Positions 22,184 through 32,191 of a stretch of DNA of 36,884 nucleotides are shown one piece after another. Position numbers and translations under genes: made by a program. The first letter of the stretch is position 1. The number at the start of each line of letters is the position of its first letter. The stretch is from a bacterium (GTDB taxonomy: Bacteria > Chloroflexota > Dormibacteria > Aeolococcales > Bog-877): contig JAJYET010000026.1 in NCBI GenBank assembly GCA_021785655.1, positions 1-36,884 of the forward strand. The letters are read 5' to 3'. The notes beneath the pieces were generated by a model. That model was not told the DNA's origin and made no database searches. It was given only the letters and a program-made list of their open reading frames with translations.

Positions 22184-22705
22184 GTGGAGCTGTCCCGGGA
22201 TGACCTGCTCAGCTGTCTTGAGGCCCAGCGGCCGCGCCTTGTCCGGCTGGCCACCTCCCTGCTCTCGGATGCCGAGCAGGCAGAGGATGCGGTCCAAGAC
22301 GCCAGCATGAAGGCGGTGCAGGCCGCGGGAAGCTTCCGCTCCGAGTCCGCCGTCTGCACCTGGGTGCAGCGGATCGTGGTCAACACCTGCCGGGACCTGT
22401 TGCGCCGGCGGCAGTCACGGGAGAGCGTCGAGGCCGCGGCGCGCCGGGAGGCGCTCTGGCAGGACTCTGCCTACTCCGTGGACCCGGAGGCGGTCGCGGT
22501 GGCGGCCGAGAGCCAGCGCACCCTGGGGTTGGCCCTCGCCAGGCTCACGGCCGATCAGAAGCAGGCGGTGGTCCTCCACGACCTGGAGGGCTGGTCGGCA
22601 ACGGAGATCGCCGATGCCACCGGCTGGCCGCTGGGTACCGTGAAGTCCCACCTGCGCCGGGGCCGGCAGAATCTGGTCTCGATGTTGGCAGAGGAGTTCA
22701 GGTGA
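22184..22705 (+). CDS. ECF-type RNA polymerase sigma factor
   Basis: Sigma factor of 173 residues. Region 2 includes RLATSLLSDAEQAEDAVQDA, SFRSESAVCTWVQRIVVNTC and the basic DLLRRRQSR. Region 4 near the C-terminus includes LTADQKQAVVLHDLEGWSAT and the helix-turn-helix GWPLGTVKSHLRRGRQNL. The open frame continues far upstream, but that part is low-complexity, Arg/Gly-rich shadow, so GTG 22184, right where sigma homology starts, is chosen. The stop overlaps the start of the zinc-finger anti-sigma gene (GTGA), the classic sigma/anti-sigma pairing. Its regulon and signal are not deducible. It ends about 290 bases upstream of the str-operon promoter. Confidence 0.92.
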   Translation: MELSRDDLLSCLEAQRPRLVRLATSLLSDAEQAEDAVQDASMKAVQAAGSFRSESAVCTWVQRIVVNTCRDLLRRRQSRESVEAAARREALWQDSAYSVDPEAVAVAAESQRTLGLALARLTADQKQAVVLHDLEGWSATEIADATGWPLGTVKSHLRRGRQNLVSMLAEEFR

Positions 22706-22899
22706 GACAGCTGGGATGCGCCGAGGCCCGGGATCTGGCCTCGGACCTGATCGACGGGGAGCTGAGCGCCGAACTGACCGCGGACGTCGAGAACCACGTC
22801 GCCAACTGCCGCACGTGCCCCGCCCTGTACCGGGCACTGGTGAGCGTTCATGCCCGGCTCGTGGCCCTGCGGCCATCACCAGGGTTCCGCACCTCGTAG
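22702..22899 (+). CDS. Zinc-finger (ZAS/zf-HC2) anti-sigma factor
   Basis: A 65-residue protein starting at GTG 22702, overlapping the sigma gene by 4 bases, with GAGGAG upstream. It has the zinc anti-sigma layout: an upstream Cys (LGCAEARDLASDLIDGEL), then His32, Cys36 and Cys39 in HVANCRTC. No membrane segment follows, so it should be a soluble, possibly redox-sensitive, inhibitor holding the adjacent ECF sigma factor inactive. It is shorter than most members of the family but contains the whole zinc-binding core. Confidence 0.85.
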   Translation: MRQLGCAEARDLASDLIDGELSAELTADVENHVANCRTCPALYRALVSVHARLVALRPSPGFRTS

Positions 22900-22994
22900 G
22901 GCCGCTCCCCGAGGGTGGGGAAGGCCAGGGCCCGGTCCCGAGGCCGGCCCGGTCCGCGCAGTCTCCCCGAACGGGCATCCGGGCATGCCGAAGT

Positions 22995-23023
22995 TTGACA
23001 CCCCATCCCCGGGGCGATAGAAT
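22995..23023 (+). promoter_or_regulatory. Consensus sigma-70-type promoter of the str operon
   Basis: TTGACA (22995-23000) and TAGAAT (23018-23023) are separated by exactly 17 bases, the best housekeeping promoter in the window. It lies about 87 bases before the rpsL start codon, giving a leader of roughly 80 bases. The gap between the anti-sigma gene and this site holds only a weak TCCCC/GGGGA hairpin (22906-22921). Confidence 0.85.
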
Positions 23024-23109
23024 GAGCTCCCGCGCCTCCGGAGGGGCGCTTGTTTCCATGTGTGGCCGTCACCCCGGAGCGGCCAGCGTTCTCCAAGGAC
23101 AAGTTCAGT

Positions 23110-23493
23110 TTGCCCACCATCCAACAGCTGGTCCGCCAGGGCCGCGCTCCGGTCACCAAGAAGACCAAGTCGCCGGCGCTGAAGGGTTCTCCCCAGCGGC
23201 GGGGGGTGTGCGTGCGGGTGTTCACCACCACGCCCAAGAAGCCGAACTCGGCCCTCAGGAAGGTGGCGCGCGTGCGCCTGACCAGCAAGATCGAGGTCAC
23301 GGCCTACATCCCCGGCATCGGCCACAACCTGCAGGAGCACTCCGTGGTGCTGGTGCGGGGGGGGAGGGTGAAGGACCTGCCAGGAGTCCGGTACCACATA
23401 GTGCGCGGCACCCTGGACACGGCCGGGACCAAGGCTCGCAAGCAGGCCCGGAGCAAGTACGGGGCCAAGCGCGAGAAGCCGGCCAAGGCCTGA
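23110..23493 (+). CDS. rpsL: 30S ribosomal protein S12
   Basis: A 127-residue S12, part of the decoding centre. The frame is open from ATG 23050, but S12 proteins begin with the PTIxQLVR motif, so TTG 23110 ([12 protein letters not shown]), with AAGGA upstream, is chosen. The conserved [19 protein letters not shown] and [18 protein letters not shown] are intact. Lys43, Lys44 and Lys88 are the wild-type residues at the classic streptomycin-resistance positions, and Asp89 is the residue that is methylthiolated in some bacteria. First gene of the str operon, behind a consensus promoter. Confidence 0.97.
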   Translation: MPTIQQLVRQGRAPVTKKTKSPALKGSPQRRGVCVRVFTTTPKKPNSALRKVARVRLTSKIEVTAYIPGIGHNLQEHSVVLVRGGRVKDLPGVRYHIVRGTLDTAGTKARKQARSKYGAKREKPAKA

Positions 23494-23494
23494 G

Positions 23495-23965
23495 ATGCCA
23501 AGGCGTCAGCGCGTCTCCCGGCGGGTGGTGGTGGCCGACCCGGTCTACCACAGCGAGGCTCTTGCCAAGTTCATCAACTGCCTCATGCTCAACGGCAAGC
23601 GGAGCACGGCGGAGCGGATCGTCTACTCCTCGCTGAGCCGCATCGCCAAGAGCCAGCGGCGCGAACCCCTGGAGGTGTTCGAGACCGCCGTGCGCAACGC
23701 CACCCCCATCCTGGAGGTGAAGCCCAAGCGCGTGGGTGGCGCGACCTACCAGGTGCCGGTGGAGATCCGCCATGATCGCCGTCTGGCGTTGGCCCGGCGG
23801 TGGATCATCCGCAGTGCCCGGACCCGCCACGGCAAGAGCATGGCCGACCGGTTGGCGGCCGAGCTCATGGACGCCAGCAACGGCATGGGGCAGGCGGTCA
23901 AGCGGAAGGAGGACACCCACAAGATGGCGGAGTCCAACCGCGCGTTCTCGCACTTCAGGTACTGA
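23495..23965 (+). CDS. rpsG: 30S ribosomal protein S7
   Basis: A 156-residue S7, the assembly initiator of the 30S head, which contacts the E-site tRNA. The N-terminus MPRRQRVSRR, the segment KFINCLMLNGKRSTAERIVY, NATPILEVKPKRVGGATYQV and the C-terminal AFSHFRY are all typical. It starts one base after the rpsL stop and ends 6 bases before fusA. Length is standard. Confidence 0.98.
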   Translation: MPRRQRVSRRVVVADPVYHSEALAKFINCLMLNGKRSTAERIVYSSLSRIAKSQRREPLEVFETAVRNATPILEVKPKRVGGATYQVPVEIRHDRRLALARRWIIRSARTRHGKSMADRLAAELMDASNGMGQAVKRKEDTHKMAESNRAFSHFRY

Positions 23966-23971
23966 GACGCC

Positions 23972-26089
23972 GTGACCACCCAGACCACCTTGTCCGGCGG
24001 AGCGTCTCTGGCCCACGGGCGGAAGGTGCCCCTGGAGCGGGTGCGCAACATCGGGATCATGGCCCACATCGATGCGGGCAAGACCACGACCACCGAGAGG
24101 GTCCTCTTCTACACCGGCCGCATCCACAAGATGGGCGAGGTCCACGAGGGTGCGGCGACCATGGACTGGATGGTGCAGGAGCAGGAGCGGGGCATCACCA
24201 TCACCTCCGCGGCGACGGCGGCCTCCTGGCACGACCACCAGATCAACATCATCGACACCCCGGGGCACGTCGACTTCACCGTGGAGGTGGAGCGCAGCCT
24301 GCGGGTCCTGGACGGGGCGATCGCGGTCTTCGACGCCGTGAGCGGAGTGGAGCCCCAGTCGGAGACGGTGTGGCGCCAGGCGGACCGCTACGACGTGCCC
24401 CGGATCTGCTTCATCAACAAGATGGACCGGGTGGGCGCCGACTTCACCGCGGCGGTGCAGTCAATCACCGAGCGGCTGGGGGCGCGGGCGGTGCCGGTGC
24501 AGCTGCCGATCGGAGCCGAGGACGGCTTCCAGGGGGTGGTGGACCTGATCCGCGAGCAGGCGATCGTGTACACCGATGACCTGGGCACCCTCCTGGAGGA
24601 GACCACCATCCCTGTCGAGATGGCAGAGGCGGTGGGCGCCGCCCGCCAGGAGCTGGTGGAGGCCGCCGCGGAGTTCGATGACGAGCTGATGCAGGCCTAC
24701 CTGGACGACCAGCCGGTGGCCCCGGAGAAACTGAGCGCAGCCTTGCGGCGCGGAGTGGTGGCTGCCGAGGTCTTCCCGGTGCTTTGCGGGGCGGCGCTGC
24801 GCAATCGGGGGGTCCAGCCGATGCTGGACGCGGTGATCGAGTTCCTGCCCTCGCCGCTGGACCGCCCCGCGGTCCGCGGCGAGGACCCCAGGACCGGGGC
24901 TGAGGTGGTGCGCGAGGTGGCCGACGATGCCCCCTTCGCCGGACTGGCCTTCAAGATCATGACCGACCCGTTCGTCGGCAAGCTCACCTTCTTCCGGGTG
25001 TACAGCGGGGTGCTTCGCTCGGGGAGCTACGTGTACAACGCCAGCAAGGGGGAGCGCGAGCGCGTCGGTCGGATCCTCAAGATGCACGCCAACCGGCGGG
25101 AGGAGGTGGAGCAGGTCCTCACCGGGGACATCGCCGCCGCCATCGGACTGCGGCACACCTCCACCGGCGACACCCTGGCGGACGAGTCCCAGCCCATCGT
25201 CCTGGAGTCGATCGTCTTCCCCGAGCCGGTGATCTCGGTGGCGATCGAGCCCAAGACCAAGGCCGACCAGGACAAGCTGGCGGTGGCCTTGCAGAAGCTG
25301 GCCGAGGAGGACCCCACCTTCCAGGTGCGCACCGAGCCCGAGACCGGGCAGAACCTCATCTCAGGGATGGGGGAGCTGCACCTGGAAGTGATCGTCGACC
25401 GGCTGCTGCGCGAGTTCAAGGTCGATGCCAACGTCGGCAAGCCCCAGGTGGCCTACCGGGAGACCATTCGCCACGAGGCCAAGGGCACCGGGAGGTTCGT
25501 GCGCCAGACCGGTGGCCACGGCCAGTATGGGCATGCCGAGCTGGTGGTCGAGCCGAACCAGTCCGGCAAGGGATTCGAGTTCATCAACAAGATCGTGGGC
25601 GGGGTCATCCCTCGGGAGTACATCCCGGCGATCGAGAAGGGTTGCATCGACGCCCTCCAGGCGGGGGTGGTGGCGGGCTACCCGGTGGTGGACGTCAAGG
25701 CCACGGTCTACGACGGCTCCTACCACGACGTCGACTCCTCGGAGCAGGCCTTCCAGATCGCCGGGTCGATGGCGATGAAGGACGGGATGCGCAAGGCGGG
25801 TCCGATCCTGCTGGAGCCGATAATGAAGGTGGACGTCACCTGTCCCGAGGCCAACCTGGGGGACGTCATCGGCGACCTGGCTTCCCGCCGCGGGCACACC
25901 CTGGGAATGGAGAGCCGGCGGGGGATGCAGACGGTGCACGCCCAGGTGCCCCTGGCCAACATGTTCGGGTACGCGACCCAGCTGAGGAGCATGACCCAGG
26001 GGCGGGCCAGCTACACGATGGAGTTCGACCACTATCAGGAGCTTCCTCAGTCGCTGGCTGAGGAGGTCACGGCGAAGCGCAAGAGTTGA
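23972..26089 (+). CDS. fusA: Elongation factor G
   Basis: A 705-residue GTPase that drives ribosomal translocation and, with RRF, ribosome recycling. The GTP-binding elements are AHIDAGKT (31-38), RGITITSAA (switch I end), DTPGHVDF (95-102) and NKMD (149-152). Domain II and domains III-V follow, including [14 protein letters not shown], and [16 protein letters not shown] in domain IV. The start is GTG 23972, extended by about 20 residues before the usual core ([11 protein letters not shown]). Standard position between rpsG and tuf. Confidence 0.98.
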   Translation: MTTQTTLSGGASLAHGRKVPLERVRNIGIMAHIDAGKTTTTERVLFYTGRIHKMGEVHEGAATMDWMVQEQERGITITSAATAASWHDHQINIIDTPGHVDFTVEVERSLRVLDGAIAVFDAVSGVEPQSETVWRQADRYDVPRICFINKMDRVGADFTAAVQSITERLGARAVPVQLPIGAEDGFQGVVDLIREQAIVYTDDLGTLLEETTIPVEMAEAVGAARQELVEAAAEFDDELMQAYLDDQPVAPEKLSAALRRGVVAAEVFPVLCGAALRNRGVQPMLDAVIEFLPSPLDRPAVRGEDPRTGAEVVREVADDAPFAGLAFKIMTDPFVGKLTFFRVYSGVLRSGSYVYNASKGERERVGRILKMHANRREEVEQVLTGDIAAAIGLRHTSTGDTLADESQPIVLESIVFPEPVISVAIEPKTKADQDKLAVALQKLAEEDPTFQVRTEPETGQNLISGMGELHLEVIVDRLLREFKVDANVGKPQVAYRETIRHEAKGTGRFVRQTGGHGQYGHAELVVEPNQSGKGFEFINKIVGGVIPREYIPAIEKGCIDALQAGVVAGYPVVDVKATVYDGSYHDVDSSEQAFQIAGSMAMKDGMRKAGPILLEPIMKVDVTCPEANLGDVIGDLASRRGHTLGMESRRGMQTVHAQVPLANMFGYATQLRSMTQGRASYTMEFDHYQELPQSLAEEVTAKRKS

Positions 26090-26141
26090 GCACGGGCAGT
26101 CGGCTGCGGACGGATCCACCAAGCAAGGGCAGATAGAGAGA

Positions 26142-27326
26142 ATGGGCAAGAAGAAGTACGACACGACCAAGCCCCACGTCAACGTGGGCACCATCGGGCA
26201 CATCGACCACGGCAAGACCACCCTGACCGCGGCCATCACCAAGGTGCTCGCGGAGACCGGGCTGGCCGACTTCCGGGCGTTCGACACCATCGACAACGCC
26301 CCCGAGGAGAAGGCCCGGGGGATAACCATCGCCGCCTCGCACGTGGAGTACGAGACCGCGACCCGGCACTACGCCCACGTCGACTGCCCGGGCCATGCCG
26401 ACTACATCAAGAACATGATCACCGGAGCCGCCCAGATGGATGGGGCGATTCTGGTGGTGGCGGCCACCGACGGGCCGATGCCCCAGACGCGAGAGCACAT
26501 CCTGCTGGCCCGGCAGGTGGGCGTCCCCTACATCGTGGTGGCGCTCAACAAGGTGGACGCCGTCGACGACGAGGAGCTTCTGGAGCTGGTGGAGCTCGAG
26601 GTGCGGGAGCTGCTCAGCAAGTACGAGTTCCCTGGGGACGACATCCCCGTGGTGCGGGTGTCGGCGCTCAAGGCGCTGGAGGGCGACCCCGCGGCCGAAG
26701 AGCAGATCCGCCAGCTGATGGAGGCCGTGGACACCTACATCCCGGTCCCGGAGCGGCCCATCGACCAGCCCTTCCTGATGCCCATCGAGGATGTGTTCTC
26801 GATCGAGGGCCGGGGCACGGTGGTCACCGGCAGGATCGAGCGCGGCCTGGTGAAGGTGAACGACCAGGTGGAAATCGTGGGGATCCGCGACACCGCCAAG
26901 ACGGTGGTGACCGGGGTCGAGATGTTCCACAAGCTCCTGGACCAGGGCGAGGCGGGCATGAACTGCGGCTGCCTGCTGCGGGGGATCAAGCGGGACGAGG
27001 TGGAGCGTGGCCAGGTCCTGGCCAAGCCCGGCACCATGCGCCCGCACACCGAATTCGACGCCCAGGTCTACGTCCTCACCAAGGACGAGGGTGGGAGGCA
27101 CACCGCCTTCTTCAGCAACTACCGGCCCCAGTTCTACATCCGCACCACCGACGTCACCGGCCAGGTGGCCCTTCCGGAGGGTCGCGAGCTGGTCATGCCG
27201 GGCGACAACGTCGAGCTCAAGGTCTCGCTCATCACCCCGGTCGCGGTGGAGGAGGGGATGCGGTTCGCCATCCGCGAGGGTGGACGGACCGTGGGTGCCG
27301 GCGTGGTCACCAAGGTCGACAAGTAG
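26142..27326 (+). CDS. tuf: Elongation factor Tu
   Basis: A 394-residue EF-Tu, which carries aminoacyl-tRNA to the ribosome as a GTP complex. GHIDHGKT (19-26), the effector block [36 protein letters not shown] and ALNKVD are intact. The C-terminal beta-barrel includes [13 protein letters not shown] and the kirromycin/EF-Ts-contact region. It lies 52 bases after fusA with only a weak purine-rich ribosome site (AGAGAGA) and is the only tuf copy in the window. Confidence 0.99.
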   Translation: MGKKKYDTTKPHVNVGTIGHIDHGKTTLTAAITKVLAETGLADFRAFDTIDNAPEEKARGITIAASHVEYETATRHYAHVDCPGHADYIKNMITGAAQMDGAILVVAATDGPMPQTREHILLARQVGVPYIVVALNKVDAVDDEELLELVELEVRELLSKYEFPGDDIPVVRVSALKALEGDPAAEEQIRQLMEAVDTYIPVPERPIDQPFLMPIEDVFSIEGRGTVVTGRIERGLVKVNDQVEIVGIRDTAKTVVTGVEMFHKLLDQGEAGMNCGCLLRGIKRDEVERGQVLAKPGTMRPHTEFDAQVYVLTKDEGGRHTAFFSNYRPQFYIRTTDVTGQVALPEGRELVMPGDNVELKVSLITPVAVEEGMRFAIREGGRTVGAGVVTKVDK

Positions 27327-27354
27327 GCCGCCGGGAATCGGTTAGAGAGCAGAA

Positions 27355-27660
27355 ATGGCACAGCGCATTCGGATCCGGCTCAAGGCCTATGACCACCGGG
27401 TCCTGGACCAGGCGGCGGCTCGCATCGTGGAGACCGCTGCTCGGAACCAGGCCGAGGTGATGGGTCCGGTGCCGCTGCCGACGGAGATCAACAAGTACAC
27501 GGTGATCCGGGGCCCGTTCATCGACAAGGACTCGCGGGAGCAGTTCGAGATGCGGACCCACAAGCGGATCCTGGACATTCTCGATCCGAACCCCAAGGTG
27601 GTAGACGCCTTGATGCATCTCAATCTGCCGAGTGGCGTCAACATCGAGATCAAGCTCTGA
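27355..27660 (+). CDS. rpsJ: 30S ribosomal protein S10 (NusE)
   Basis: A 101-residue S10, a 30S head protein that also acts as NusE in antitermination. [20 protein letters not shown] is the classic N-terminus; [18 protein letters not shown] and the closing [11 protein letters not shown] fit the family. First gene of the S10 block, 28 bases after tuf, without a separate promoter that I can see. Its stop overlaps the start of rplC (ATGA-type junction). Confidence 0.98.
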   Translation: MAQRIRIRLKAYDHRVLDQAAARIVETAARNQAEVMGPVPLPTEINKYTVIRGPFIDKDSREQFEMRTHKRILDILDPNPKVVDALMHLNLPSGVNIEIKL

Positions 27661-28301
27661 TGGCGGCCGCCCTGCTGGCCCGCAAGGTGGGGATGGCCCA
27701 GGTCTTCGGGGACGATGGCCGCTGCTTCGGGGTCACCGTGCTCGAGGCTGGGCCCTGCCCGGTGGTCCAGGTCAAGACCGCGGCCGCGGACGGCTACGAT
27801 GCCGTCCAGATCGGGTTTGGTCCGGTCCGGCGCCGCGCGGTGAACCGGGCACAGGCCGGTCACTTCGAGGTGGCGGGGGTGGAGCCGACGCGTCACCTGC
27901 GCGAGGTCCGAGGGGCGGCGGGGGAGACCGGCGAGGTCCTTAGCGTGGCCGCCTTTGAGGTGGGAGCGGAGGTGGACGTCACCGGGGTCAGCAAGGGCAA
28001 GGGGTTCGCCGGCCAGCACAAGCGGCACAACTTCGGTCGTGGCCCGGTGACTCACGGGAGCCACAACATCCGGCAGCCGGGATCGGTGGGGTCGGTCGAT
28101 GCCGCCCGCACCCTGCCCGGCCTCAAGATGGCGGGGCACCTCGGAGACCGGCGCACCACGGTGCAGCGGCTGGAGGTGTTCCGGGTCGACTCCGAGCGCA
28201 ACCTGCTGCTGGTGAAGGGGGCGGTGCCCGGTGCCAACGGCGGGGTTCTCGTGGTGCGCAGCTCCAGGCCGCGGATTCGCAAGCCCCGGGGGCAGCGCTG
28301 A
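27660..28301 (+). CDS. rplC: 50S ribosomal protein L3
   Basis: A 213-residue L3, an early 50S assembly protein with a loop reaching the peptidyl-transferase centre. ALLARKVGMAQVF, VTGVSKGKGFAGQHKRHNF and the central loop THGSHNIRQPGSVGSVD are conserved. It overlaps rpsJ and rplD by one base each, indicating coupled translation through the S10 operon. Confidence 0.97.
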   Translation: MAAALLARKVGMAQVFGDDGRCFGVTVLEAGPCPVVQVKTAAADGYDAVQIGFGPVRRRAVNRAQAGHFEVAGVEPTRHLREVRGAAGETGEVLSVAAFEVGAEVDVTGVSKGKGFAGQHKRHNFGRGPVTHGSHNIRQPGSVGSVDAARTLPGLKMAGHLGDRRTTVQRLEVFRVDSERNLLLVKGAVPGANGGVLVVRSSRPRIRKPRGQR

Positions 28302-28924
28302 TGGCGACGGCAGTTGTGCGCGGACTGGAGGGAGAGGCGAAGGGCGATTACGAGCTGCCCTCGGCCGTCTTCGGGCAGGAGGTCAACCAGGGGGTCCTGC
28401 ACCAGGCCGTGGTGCGCCAGATGGCCGGTGCCCGCCAGGGCACCCATGACACCAAGACCAGGGGCGAGGTGAGTGGTGGGGGCAGGAAGCCCTACCGCCA
28501 GAAGGGCACCGGCCGCGCCCGTCAGGGGTCGACGAGGGCTCCCCACTTTCGCGGGGGCGGCACGGTCTTCGGACCCACCCCTCGCAGCTACGTTCTGGCC
28601 ATGCCTCGGAAGCAGCGGCGCCTCGCGCTGCGCGTGGCCCTGTCGGTTAAGGCCGGCGATGGCGCCGTGCAGGTGGCCGACGAGTTGAGCTTTGACGCCC
28701 CCCGGACCCGGCAGATGGCGGCTTTTCTGGACCGGGCCGGTGCCGGGCGGCGGGTGCTTCTGGTGGTGGAGGGGAAGGACACCAACCTGGAGCTCTCGGC
28801 CCGCAACATCCCCCAGCTGAAGGTCATCCAGGCGAGCAACCTCGGGGTTCGCGATGTCATGGTCGCCGACACCCTGATCTTCCGGCGGGCAGCCCTGGAC
28901 CTGGTGGTGGAGCATCTCGGATGA
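28301..28924 (+). CDS. rplD: 50S ribosomal protein L4
   Basis: A 207-residue L4 lining the exit-tunnel constriction. The extended loop reads TKTRGEVSGGGRKPYRQKG followed by TGRARQGSTRAPHFRGGG. The C-terminal Rossmann-like part ends with ARNIPQLKVIQASNLGVRDV. In enterobacteria L4 represses its own operon, but I see no S10-leader-like structure to support that here. Start and stop overlap the neighbours. Confidence 0.97.
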   Translation: MATAVVRGLEGEAKGDYELPSAVFGQEVNQGVLHQAVVRQMAGARQGTHDTKTRGEVSGGGRKPYRQKGTGRARQGSTRAPHFRGGGTVFGPTPRSYVLAMPRKQRRLALRVALSVKAGDGAVQVADELSFDAPRTRQMAAFLDRAGAGRRVLLVVEGKDTNLELSARNIPQLKVIQASNLGVRDVMVADTLIFRRAALDLVVEHLG

Positions 28925-29223
28925 AGCAGCCAGCTGAGATCATCTTGCGCCCGGTGATCAGCGAGAAGTCGTACGCCGGGATGGCGCAGCGCCGCTATGT
29001 GTTCAGGGTGGCCAGCAGCGCCAACAAGATCGAGGTCAAGCAGGCGGTGGAGCAGGCCTTCAAGGTGCGCGCCGCCACCGTCAACGTGATGGTGGTGAAG
29101 GGCAAGGTGAGGACCAGGATGCGCCGGGGCGGCCGCGTGGTCGGACGCAGCCGGGACTGGAAGAAGGCCGTGGTCACGCTGGCCCCCGGCGACACCATCG
29201 CCAACCTGTTCGAGGGGGTGTGA
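28921..29223 (+). CDS. rplW: 50S ribosomal protein L23
   Basis: A 100-residue L23 at the tunnel exit, the docking site for trigger factor and [39 protein letters not shown] and [20 protein letters not shown] are typical. It overlaps the end of rplD by 4 bases (ATGA). Confidence 0.97.
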   Translation: MKQPAEIILRPVISEKSYAGMAQRRYVFRVASSANKIEVKQAVEQAFKVRAATVNVMVVKGKVRTRMRRGGRVVGRSRDWKKAVVTLAPGDTIANLFEGV

Positions 29224-29224
29224 G

Positions 29225-30049
29225 ATGCCGGTGAAGCGATACGATCCCACCTCGCCGGGGCGCCGGTTCATGAGCGTCAGCTCCTTCGAGGAGGTGACGC
29301 GGAAGGGTCCCGAGCGCTCTCTCACGGTGGCCCTCAAGAAGCACTCCGGTCGCAATGCCAGCGGTCGCGTCACCGTGCGCCACCGGGGGGGCGGCCACCG
29401 GCGGATGTATCGGATCATCGACTTCCGGCGCGACAAGCTGGACGTCCCGGGCCGGGTGGCGGCCATCGAATACGACCCAAATCGCAGCGCCCGGATCGCT
29501 CTGGTCAACTATCGCGACGGGGAGAAGCGGTACATCCTGGCGCCCGACGGGCTCTCCGTCGGCGACTCGATCATGGCCGGGGAGAAGGCCGAGATCCGGC
29601 CGGGCCACTCTCTGCCGCTGGCCCGCATCCCCCTCGGCACCACCCTCCACAACTTGGAGGTGCAGGTGGGCCGGGGCGGGCAGCTGGTGCGCAGCGCTGG
29701 GGTGGGTGCCCAACTGGTCGCCAAGGAGGGGAAGTACGCTCAGCTGCGGATGCCCTCTGGCGAGGTCCGCCTGATCGACGTCCGCTGCCGGGCCACCATC
29801 GGGCAGGTGGGCAACTCTGATCACTCCAATGAGGTCGTGGGCAAGGCGGGCAAGAGCCGCTGGCGAGGGATGCGCCCCTCGGTCCGGGGTTCGACGATGA
29901 ACCCCTTCGACCACCCTCATGGCGGCGGCGAGGGCCGCTCCGGCCCGGGCGGGCATCCCCAGACCCCCTGGGGCAAGCCCGCGCTGGGGCACAGGACCCG
30001 CAACAACAAGGCCACGGACGCCATGATCGTGCGAAGGAGACGCAAGTAG
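29225..30049 (+). CDS. rplB: 50S ribosomal protein L2
   Basis: A 274-residue L2, required for subunit association and near the peptidyl-transferase centre. The conserved block [19 protein letters not shown] puts His230 and His232 at the positions corresponding to the functionally important histidine of E. coli L2. [14 protein letters not shown] at the start and [18 protein letters not shown] are also typical. Standard length, one base after rplW. Confidence 0.98.
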   Translation: MPVKRYDPTSPGRRFMSVSSFEEVTRKGPERSLTVALKKHSGRNASGRVTVRHRGGGHRRMYRIIDFRRDKLDVPGRVAAIEYDPNRSARIALVNYRDGEKRYILAPDGLSVGDSIMAGEKAEIRPGHSLPLARIPLGTTLHNLEVQVGRGGQLVRSAGVGAQLVAKEGKYAQLRMPSGEVRLIDVRCRATIGQVGNSDHSNEVVGKAGKSRWRGMRPSVRGSTMNPFDHPHGGGEGRSGPGGHPQTPWGKPALGHRTRNNKATDAMIVRRRRK

Positions 30050-30053
30050 CAGG

Positions 30054-30338
30054 ATGAGCAGATCCGTCAAGAAGGGGCCCTTCTGCGACCCCTCGCTGCT
30101 GAAGAAGGTCATCGAGATGAACCGCTCCAAGGAGCGGCGGGTGATCCGCACCTGGTCGCGACGGAGCGACATCTTCCCCGAAATGCTGGGCCACACCCTG
30201 GCCGTTCACGACGGGCGCAAGCACGTCCCGGTCCTGGTCACCGAGGCCATGGTCGGTCACAAGCTGGGCGAGTTCGTGCCCACCCGCCGGTTCCGGGGCC
30301 ACGGCCATCACACCGAGCGCAGCTCGGCGCTCAAGTAG
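30054..30338 (+). CDS. rpsS: 30S ribosomal protein S19
   Basis: A 94-residue S19 of the 30S head, which contacts S13 and the A-site finger. [59 protein letters not shown] and [13 protein letters not shown] are all conserved. Its stop is followed 11 bases later by rplV. Confidence 0.98.
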   Translation: MSRSVKKGPFCDPSLLKKVIEMNRSKERRVIRTWSRRSDIFPEMLGHTLAVHDGRKHVPVLVTEAMVGHKLGEFVPTRRFRGHGHHTERSSALK

Positions 30339-30349
30339 GTGGGCCGGGA

Positions 30350-30763
30350 ATGCAGGTGACAGCCACCGCCAAGTGGGTGAGGGTGCCGGCCCGGAAGGCC
30401 CGGCTGGTCGCCGACGTCGTCCAGGGCATGGCGGTGGAGGAGGCCCTCACCATGTTATCCTTCATGCCTCAGGCGGCAGCCCTGGACGTGGGCAAGGTGG
30501 TGCGTTCGGCCGCCGCCAACGCCGAGAACAACTTCAGCCTGGACCGCGACCGCCTGCGGCTGGTTCGGCTGGAGGTCGATGGGGGCCCCATCATCAAGCG
30601 CTTCCGGCCCCGGGCGCGCGGTTCGTCGTATTCGATCTTCAAAAGGACGTGTCATCTCCGGGCAACCGTCGAGGACAGCCTCGAACGGACCTCGCGGTCC
30701 CGGGCCCGACCGGCACGTTCAGCGGTCGTGGAGAGTGCCAGCAATGACGCCGAGGAGGAGTAG
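30350..30763 (+). CDS. rplV: 50S ribosomal protein L22 with extended C-terminus
   Basis: A 137-residue L22 whose beta-hairpin narrows the exit tunnel. Recognisable parts: [33 protein letters not shown] and the hairpin [20 protein letters not shown]. The last 25 or so residues (after [10 protein letters not shown]) are an Arg/Ala-rich then acidic tail absent from the 110-residue E. coli protein. The usual ARGRA part of the hairpin reads ARGSS here. Confidence 0.95.
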   Translation: MQVTATAKWVRVPARKARLVADVVQGMAVEEALTMLSFMPQAAALDVGKVVRSAAANAENNFSLDRDRLRLVRLEVDGGPIIKRFRPRARGSSYSIFKRTCHLRATVEDSLERTSRSRARPARSAVVESASNDAEEE

Positions 30764-30771
30764 GTAGGGAA

Positions 30772-31755
30772 GTGGGACAGAAGGTCCATCCCAACGGCTT
30801 CCGCCTGGGCGTCTATCGCAACTGGGACGCGCGCTGGTACGCCAGCGGACCGGAGTACACCAAGCTCCTCCAGGAAGACCTGGCCATGCGCCAGCTGATC
30901 ATGGGCCGGCTCAAGAACGCCAGCGTGGCCCGGATCGAGACCGAGAGGTCGGCCAATCAGCTGACGGTCGTGATCCACACCGCCAAGCCCGGGATCGTCA
31001 TCGGTCGCAGCGGCGCCGCCGTGGATGCTCTGCGGGACAACCTGGAGCGCATCTCCGGCAAGAAGGTGAGGGTGACCATTCAGGAGATCAAGACCCCCGA
31101 GCTGGACGCCCGGCTCCTGGCGGAGAACGTCGCCGGGCAGTTGGAGAAGCGGATCGCCTTCCGGCGGGCGGTGAAGCAATCGGTGATGCGCTCCATGCGA
31201 GCCGGAGCCAAAGGGGTGAAGATCCAGGTCTCGGGCCGGCTCGGTGGGGGCGACATGAGCCGGCGCGAGTGGGATCGGGACGGGCGGGTGCCCCTGCACA
31301 CGCTGCGCGCGGACGTGGAGTTCGGCCAGGCCGAGGCCAAGACCACCTCTGGGCAGATCGGGGTGAGCGTCTGGATCTACCGAGGCGACTTCCCGACCGA
31401 GAGCGTTCCCGCAGCCGAGGCGCCCGCATCGGCCGCCCGTCCGGCTCCGAGGGCAGCCGGGGTGGCCGAGCCAGCCGCCGAGGTGGCTGCGTCAGTCGCC
31501 GTGGTGGCTCCCGTCGCGGCGGCCCCTGAGGACCCGGTCGCGGAGCCCGAGGCTCCGACCGCGGCCGCTGTCTCGGTGGTCGCTGAGCCGGAAGCCGAGG
31601 TGCAGCCCACGGTGGCGGACGGTGAAGTGGCATCCGCCCCCAAGCGGCGGGCTGCGCGCAAGGCGGCCACCCCGCCGGCGGCGGCTGAGCCCGCGCCCAA
31701 GTCGAAGAGGACCTCGCGGAAGGCGGATGCTCCAGCTGAGGGGGGCGACAGCTGA
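30772..31755 (+). CDS. rpsC: 30S ribosomal protein S3 with long Ala/Pro-rich tail
   Basis: S3 forms part of the mRNA entry tunnel. Residues 1 to about 206 are a normal S3: [20 protein letters not shown], the KH domain with the [10 protein letters not shown] loop, [18 protein letters not shown], and [11 protein letters not shown]. From about residue 207 to 327 a tail of 121 residues follows, first Ala/Val/Pro/Glu-rich, then basic ([13 protein letters not shown] and [11 protein letters not shown]). E. coli S3 is 233 residues, so this extension is unusually large. The tail is in frame, in the same base composition, and directly followed by rplP. Start is GTG 30772. Confidence 0.96.
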   Translation: MGQKVHPNGFRLGVYRNWDARWYASGPEYTKLLQEDLAMRQLIMGRLKNASVARIETERSANQLTVVIHTAKPGIVIGRSGAAVDALRDNLERISGKKVRVTIQEIKTPELDARLLAENVAGQLEKRIAFRRAVKQSVMRSMRAGAKGVKIQVSGRLGGGDMSRREWDRDGRVPLHTLRADVEFGQAEAKTTSGQIGVSVWIYRGDFPTESVPAAEAPASAARPAPRAAGVAEPAAEVAASVAVVAPVAAAPEDPVAEPEAPTAAAVSVVAEPEAEVQPTVADGEVASAPKRRAARKAATPPAAAEPAPKSKRTSRKADAPAEGGDS

Positions 31756-31756
31756 G

Positions 31757-32187
<431 letters not shown>

Positions 32188-32191
<4 letters not shown>

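Noticed and set aside
23050-23109. ATG 23050 as the rpsL start
   Set aside because: It would add 20 residues unlike any S12 N-terminus; TTG 23110 gives the conserved beginning.
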